Assembly (NCBI GenBank): GCA_001784175.1
Contig: MFPR01000012.1
Coordinates: 18,236-82,235, forward strand
Length of the DNA: 64,000 nucleotides
Direction of reading: 5' to 3'
From: Candidatus Lindowbacteria bacterium RIFCSPLOWO2_12_FULL_62_27
GTDB lineage: Bacteria; Lindowbacteria; 2-12-FULL-62-27
Positions 60,701 to 64,000 of this stretch are shown here, piece after piece. The position numbers were made by a program, and so were the translations under genes. How positions within the stretch are numbered: the stretch's first letter is position 1; every line of letters begins with the position of its first letter. The notes below the pieces were generated by a model. It did not search any database, was not told the DNA's origin, and was given only the letters and a program-made list of their open reading frames with translations.

Positions 60701-62400
60701 AGATCCTGCGTCATGTCCATGCCGTTGAAGGTCCGTACGAGTCCGAGAAACGGGCCCACATTCACGTTCTCGACGTCCAGAGACTGGACGATCAGATTGC
60801 CGTTGGACACGTTCACCCCCGCGTCCTCCGTCGGCGAGGCGAAGGCCTGATCCGCCTCGATGCCGAGCATCGCCGGCAGTTCCAGGATGGCGGGTCGATA
60901 GTCCGTGACGGTGGTGCGCACCGGCCGGCCGACGGCCGCGCCGTCAATCCTGAGGCGAAGCTCATACGTCCCGGCTGGAAGTCCCGGCCGCGCAAAATGG
61001 CCGTCAGGATCGACAGGAATCGTCAGGTGCGGCGATTGCTTGTCCACGAGCGAAAACGGGTATTGCAAGTCGTCAAGGGCGAAGTAAAATCCGCGCCCAT
61101 CCTGCAGATGGCGCGCCTCGATTTCGATATTGGCCGGCATCTGTCCGTAGGGTGAAACAACCCTTCCAAAAACCACGTATTTGAATGTGCCCCACTGCGC
61201 CACGCCATCTTCGATCCACGACAACAGCACAAACCGATCGGCTGTTTGCAGGACTTCCAGCAGTGCGTCCGTATCCGCGCTCAGTCCGCTCAACACGAGG
61301 ATTCGATTGGGATCGGTGACAGGGGGCTGGAAAAACCGGCCATCCAAGTCTACCCGGCTCAGACCGAGATTGGCAGGCATCAAACGCTGTCCGAATCTGG
61401 GTTGATTCTTGCCAGTCCAGACAATCGCCGCGCCGGTCGGCCCGCCGCGCGCGACGTAAAAAACGCCCACAGCTTCCTGCGTGGTCCCGCCAAAGAACAG
61501 TTCCTCGCCCGTTTCGGGATCCACAAAAAACATGTCATCCGGATGGACGCCCAAGATGTCAGGCGGAACGGGATCATAACGATTCGTCGAGCGCGTGAAT
61601 ACGAAGGTTTGCGCTGGAGGATGCGGCTCCCGGGCACCCAGATCGGTTGAGAATTCAAACGTGAAATCCGCGTTCAGATGATACGCGCTCGTGAAGCAGT
61701 CCCGTTCCTCGCCGAGGGGTTGCGTTTGAAGAACGTCGGGCACGTATAGCCGCGCTGTAAGGACGGCGGGCGACAGGCCGTGATTGCCCTCTGAGACCGT
61801 ACCCAAATCACAGGTCGTCGGGCCGGGATCGTTCTGAATCGGGCCGTTGCCGATGAAATTGCCGTCGTGAATTTCACCTATCCCAATGCGGCCATAGACG
61901 TCCTGAAATTGGAAAAAATGCGCGTGATCCAAAAACGGATACACCAGACCGTTGCCCGCAAATATCCCCGATACATTGATCGTGACCACGTCCCCTCCCA
62001 GACGTGGTCCCACGTTGCTGAGATGCGCCGCAATGCGCGCGTCCAAATCAGGCGCATGCAGAATCTGAATCGGCAGATCAGGAAGGCCACCCGATGGCCC
62101 GGTACGGCGGAACTCATGAGCGGGAACGGATACCGGAAACAACATCGAAGTCAAGACTGGCGGATCGCCCACAGTATATTCGAGCGTGGCCGTCGACGAC
62201 GCCGGATTGGTGACCAGATACAGAATGTTGCCTTCCGTCATTCCTTCGAGGAACGGTCCCGTTACGAATTCGTTGACTCCGACCTGCGGCGCCGGCATTC
62301 TTGTCTGCACAAGTTCCGGAATGAGATCGCCGGCAAAGGCGCCCGTGGGAACCAGCGGAACCATCAAGACCACGAGAACATGGACAACAAATCCGGCCAT
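57619..62400 (-). CDS. Large secreted RHS-repeat protein (main polymorphic-toxin backbone)
   Basis: The 1593-residue protein starts with a signal peptide (MAGFVVHVLVVLMVPLVPTG followed by AFAG). About 500 residues of beta-rich sequence follow (FVVNEFVTGPFLEG-type, GTYELRLRIDGAAV), then the RHS N-terminal module PFGRGWTHNYNLLI and some thirty YD repeats (for example FSYDPQGRVTRTVDPDGSVR, YSYDGFGNRISMTDAQGQTT) to the end. It forms the RHS cocoon. Its last eleven codons (ITFSPMGRASMNR) are out of frame with the core end and tip at 56873-57667. ATG 62400 shares its A with the upstream stop (TGATG). The signal peptide argues for Sec export of the backbone. Confidence 0.88.
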   Translation of the reverse strand: MAGFVVHVLVVLMVPLVPTGAFAGDLIPELVQTRMPAPQVGVNEFVTGPFLEGMTEGNILYLVTNPASSTATLEYTVGDPPVLTSMLFPVSVPAHEFRRTGPSGGLPDLPIQILHAPDLDARIAAHLSNVGPRLGGDVVTINVSGIFAGNGLVYPFLDHAHFFQFQDVYGRIGIGEIHDGNFIGNGPIQNDPGPTTCDLGTVSEGNHGLSPAVLTARLYVPDVLQTQPLGEERDCFTSAYHLNADFTFEFSTDLGAREPHPPAQTFVFTRSTNRYDPVPPDILGVHPDDMFFVDPETGEELFFGGTTQEAVGVFYVARGGPTGAAIVWTGKNQPRFGQRLMPANLGLSRVDLDGRFFQPPVTDPNRILVLSGLSADTDALLEVLQTADRFVLLSWIEDGVAQWGTFKYVVFGRVVSPYGQMPANIEIEARHLQDGRGFYFALDDLQYPFSLVDKQSPHLTIPVDPDGHFARPGLPAGTYELRLRIDGAAVGRPVRTTVTDYRPAILELPAMLGIEADQAFASPTEDAGVNVSNGNLIVQSLDVENVNVGPFLGLVRTFNGMDMTQDLNVLRKDAPDAEPVPLPFGRGWTHNYNLLIVGDDAAYWDMSLMTHVLDTAVILIDEDGTRHTFIRPWPIEKTIVDGRELIEYRQVTGTGAEPMRLRKTSEKRLEMTRKDGTRYTFDILQGRTRIAQLTRIEDPNGNAVDLDYDDEARLTQVVSASTSRTLLFEYLPGSQLITKITDAMGRLLQYLYLYVDGRPDETAKLAGVARPAGDPIEYTYAPAGFMTEVRQGPHQVSVAYDPFNRAISIAPPDGRLSLAYEPSSGIVTNKTSLIDAAGAFTAVMYDPWRNFDLAGQPIGGGRIDAVTDPHNAATTLQWNTLGRPSQIVEANGHAISLEYDRMKNLARWTGSDPVTWTYPDNLDDFDPKRNHPGRLEGISSSPVNFAYNSAGNFLKSESGDIAFSVGRNADGTVSVMTDPARGTTALEYANGNVSRVTTPASTTTLTYGTKESMGLPDKEEGPGGTTLFSYDDAGRPATLRTVGVALGGDESDLVTAVAYDGWGNVTEISSPNGQTIAFEYAASDRLASVQRNVSGVGAVRTDYSFDERGLMIEERRPDGLRISYGYDQLNRPTSMIRGSANPRATSMNYDALGNLTQFSDGAEAEAMTYDPESRLTRHVRASPGLSPLTTNLSYNRRGLITGLTSQGSTSADPTVALSATYDGLNRLTRILAQSGPHAYTSDFVYEAGTGRLSDVQTGDHATHFSYDLAGRVNRIRRESIAMEMEAEYDANNNLTRLGVVGGLPPVERRYNTQGWLLEKKRGDLVENFSYDKAGHIVERRDSLGSRTSRVVNEEGWILSETIDGHTTNFSYDPQGRVTRTVDPDGSVREFSYNEHGDLTKTRTTGVTLGGGSGPQDVVTEIEYDEHGNPVVMRRNNADITTYRWSSRWRVGMTDAEGHVWTYGRDAYGNLTSVFADSALVNTYSYDGFGNRISMTDAQGQTTRYKYDSQGRLIEQADPDGTIITNKYHGSGNLVEQTTRSPSGAVRTETREWAGGEVLTRMTNPEGSVGYQRDGNGHLTGITFSPMGRASMNR

Positions 62401-62876
62401 CAGCGCGCCTGTCGTGGACCCGGGGCCATATAAATCTTTGGAATCAGACCTCGTTCCCGCGCCATGTCGGCGTACCGCTCCGACTCGGCACGCCGGCCCA
62501 TCCTTTGATGGATCGCGGCGAGCGAGAAAATTACCGAGTTGGTCACGGTCCACGCGCGCCGCCGGTCCGGCGGCGCTTCGGCGGGCAATTTCGGGGGCAT
62601 CCAGAGCGCGCGCTTTTTCAGCGCGTCCTCACAGGCCTGAAACGCCGCCAGCGCATCCGCCAGGCGGCTGTTGCGCCAGAGGTCCAGCCCACGTTTGTGT
62701 TCCTGATCGATCAGAGAACAGACCTGGGAATCGGACGCACCTGCGGGGATTTCAATCCCGGCGGACGCAGGGGATGTAGAGAGGGTGCAGAGAAGAATAA
62801 ACAAAGACAATACACAATGATTTGCTGGCGGCGACCGTCGCCTGTTTGCACCCACAGACCTCTGTTCCAGATCCAA
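62400..62876 (-). CDS. Small exported TPR-like protein preceding the RHS gene
   Basis: The protein of up to 158 residues has a signal peptide (CVLSLFILLCTLSTSPASA) and a helical body with TPR-like pairs (HKRGLDLWRNSRLADALAAFQACEDALKK; SLAAIHQRMGRRAESERYADMARERG). It is translationally coupled to the RHS backbone, so it may assist export or folding; this is inference. A TTG at 62876 with GGGGAGG close upstream is listed; a GTG at 62855 is an alternative start. Confidence 0.65.
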   Translation of the reverse strand: MDLEQRSVGANRRRSPPANHCVLSLFILLCTLSTSPASAGIEIPAGASDSQVCSLIDQEHKRGLDLWRNSRLADALAAFQACEDALKKRALWMPPKLPAEAPPDRRRAWTVTNSVIFSLAAIHQRMGRRAESERYADMARERGLIPKIYMAPGPRQAR

Positions 62877-62899
62877 CCACCTCCCCTCAAACCGGCGCA

Positions 62900-62927
62900 G
62901 GGTAGCTAAAAAAGATGGAATGTCAAG
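62900..62927 (-). promoter_or_regulatory. Promoter of the main RHS operon
   Basis: On the minus strand TTGACA (62927-62922), 16 bases, TACCCT (62905-62900). The palindrome GTAGAA-T-TTCTAC (62928-62940) abuts the -35 element and may be an operator. Confidence 0.55.
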
Positions 62928-62959
62928 TAGAATTTCTACATATTACGACACAACTTAAA

Positions 62960-63508
62960 TTAAGGTCCCCCTCCCACCTCCGCGTCCTGAAAAATCCGGC
63001 TGCCGATGGTGCCGCGCTGGTGCTGGTATTTGCCGCGGTAGGGGCGCATGCACGGGGAGGAGAGGCGGGCCAGGACGAGCTGGCAGATGCGCCGGCCCGC
63101 CGAGAATTTCAACGGCAGGCGGTTGGCGTTGTAGAGTTCCAGCGTCAGGGTGCCCTCGAAGCCCGGGTCGACCCAGCCGGCGTTTTGGATGAAGAGGCCC
63201 ATCCGGCCCACGGAGCTTCGGCCCTCCACGAAGGCCGTCAGGTCGTCCGGGAGGCGGATGGATTCCATCGTGGTGGCGAGCAGGAACGAGTGCGGCGGGA
63301 TGACGATTTCGTCCGCATGGATGTCGACATACCGGGGATCGGTTTCCATCGTGATCGATTCCATCGCGTTCTCGTCGATTTTCAAATAGTGCGAGCCCAG
63401 CCGCAGGTCCACCGACGCCGGCTGGATCTGGCCGTCCGACAGCGGCTCGATCGACAGTTTTCCTGACGCCAGCCACTCTGAAATATCCCGATCGCTGAGG
63501 ATGGACAT
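62960..63508 (-). CDS. dcd: dCTP deaminase
   Basis: The 182-residue trimeric deaminase converts dCTP to dUTP. It shows [27 protein letters not shown], the nucleotide-binding loop [17 protein letters not shown] and the catalytic [16 protein letters not shown]. The flanking dut gene (one base upstream) would hydrolyse the product to dUMP for thymidylate synthesis. Some close relatives are bifunctional DCD-DUT enzymes; a separate dut here suggests a monofunctional enzyme. Confidence 0.95.
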   Translation of the reverse strand: MSILSDRDISEWLASGKLSIEPLSDGQIQPASVDLRLGSHYLKIDENAMESITMETDPRYVDIHADEIVIPPHSFLLATTMESIRLPDDLTAFVEGRSSVGRMGLFIQNAGWVDPGFEGTLTLELYNANRLPLKFSAGRRICQLVLARLSSPCMRPYRGKYQHQRGTIGSRIFQDAEVGGGP

Positions 63509-63509
63509 G

Positions 63510-63944
63510 CTATCGTCCGGACGAGCCGAATCCCCGCGCGCCGCGCGTGGTTTCGGCCAGGTCTTCGGATTCGACGGGGTCGAGCCGCTCGATTTTCTGG
63601 ATCAATAGTTGCGCGATGCGGTCGCCTTTTTGGATCGCATATTCCGTGGAGCCGTGATTCACGAGAACCACCCGGATCTCGCCCCGGTAGTCCGCGTCGA
63701 TAACGCCGGCCAGAGTGCCGATCCCGTGGCGCATCGACAGGCCGCTGCGCGGCCACACGAGGCCGACGCACCCGGCCGGGATCTCGATCGAAATCGCAGT
63801 CGGCACGGTTTCGACCGCGCCGGCCTTCAGGAGCCGTTCTTCCGACGCGCACAGATCAAGTCCTGCCGCGTCCGGTGTGCCGCGCGAAGGCAGCGTCGCA
63901 TCCCCGGACAGCCGTTTGACCCGAAGGACGGATTCATTTTCCAT
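63510..63944 (-). CDS. dut: Deoxyuridine 5'-triphosphate nucleotidohydrolase
   Basis: The 144-residue protein has the five dUTPase motifs: [50 protein letters not shown] and the glycine-rich [11 protein letters not shown] end. It produces dUMP and keeps uracil out of DNA. The ATG at 63944 is preceded at eight bases by AGGAGGTGA, which belongs to the palindromic repeat upstream, so the repeat supplies the ribosome binding site. Confidence 0.96.
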   Translation of the reverse strand: MENESVLRVKRLSGDATLPSRGTPDAAGLDLCASEERLLKAGAVETVPTAISIEIPAGCVGLVWPRSGLSMRHGIGTLAGVIDADYRGEIRVVLVNHGSTEYAIQKGDRIAQLLIQKIERLDPVESEDLAETTRGARGFGSSGR

Positions 63945-63952
63945 TTGTCTAC

Positions 63953-64000
63953 TCACCTCCTCTCCCCCCACAGGGGGGGGAGGACTGAGGTGAGGGGGGC
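63953..64000. repeat. GA-rich palindromic repeat upstream of dut
   Basis: TCACCTCCTCTCCCCCC and GGGGGGGGAGGACTGAGG form the palindrome, with CACCTC/GAGGTG flanks. On the minus strand its end gives AGGAGGTGA, the dut ribosome site. Confidence 0.85.

Noticed and set aside
1..64000. tRNA or rRNA genes, including a tRNA attachment site for the elements
   Set aside because: No cloverleaf or conserved T-loop sequence was recognised by eye; a dedicated scan would be needed to exclude one.

Overview
The window is high-GC DNA (roughly 60% or more, with AT-richer islands) from a bacterium I cannot place to phylum. Nearly all genes lie on the minus strand. Class 1B PyrD with PyrK, PyrR, a separate PurS, a class II (B12-type) ribonucleotide reductase and guanine riboswitches suggest an anaerobe-like metabolism. 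Signal peptides and a putative periplasmic immunity protein suggest a diderm. Two families of dispersed GC-rich hairpin repeats, some inserted in frame inside core genes, are characteristic of the genome.

Layout. 1-2862: 3'-truncated secreted protein with a zinc-dependent phospholipase C-like domain followed by fibronectin III-like repeats. 2863-4162: decayed PIN toxin-antitoxin locus. 4163-10486: nitrate/nitrite assimilation cluster with a NirB-NirA fusion, a NarK-type transporter, two stand-alone PII-like proteins and a sulfite-oxidase-type molybdenum domain fused to a third PII domain. 10757-32714: one compact nucleotide operon read purC-purS-purL-purQ-purF-purD-purE-pyrR-pyrB-pyrC-pyrK-pyrD-pyrF-pyrE-guaB-guaA-carA-carB-purA, headed by a guanine riboswitch. 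33110-36223: nrdJ, with its own promoter and a second guanine riboswitch.

36755-62876 is an accessory region built on a polymorphic-toxin (RHS) locus. A large secreted RHS protein (57619-62400) is followed downstream by toxin-tip and immunity-like cassettes. One orphan tip ends in an M15-type peptidoglycan peptidase domain. Two paralogous elements sit between the cassettes (A about 40.4-46.6 kb, B about 49.5-56.1 kb). Each has a divergent XRE regulator, a DnaG-like primase fused to an ATPase, a tyrosine recombinase, and a toxin-antitoxin pair right behind the recombinase. The pair differs between the two: DUF4258/MqsR-like plus MqsA-like zinc finger in A, RelE/ParE plus Phd/RelB-like in B. 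Their right ends share a hairpin-rich repeat module. I regard this modular integrase-primase/TA/RHS-cassette arrangement as the best candidate for an undescribed system.

62960-63944: dcd and dut. Together with nrdJ they complete the deoxynucleotide branch fed by the pur/pyr operon.
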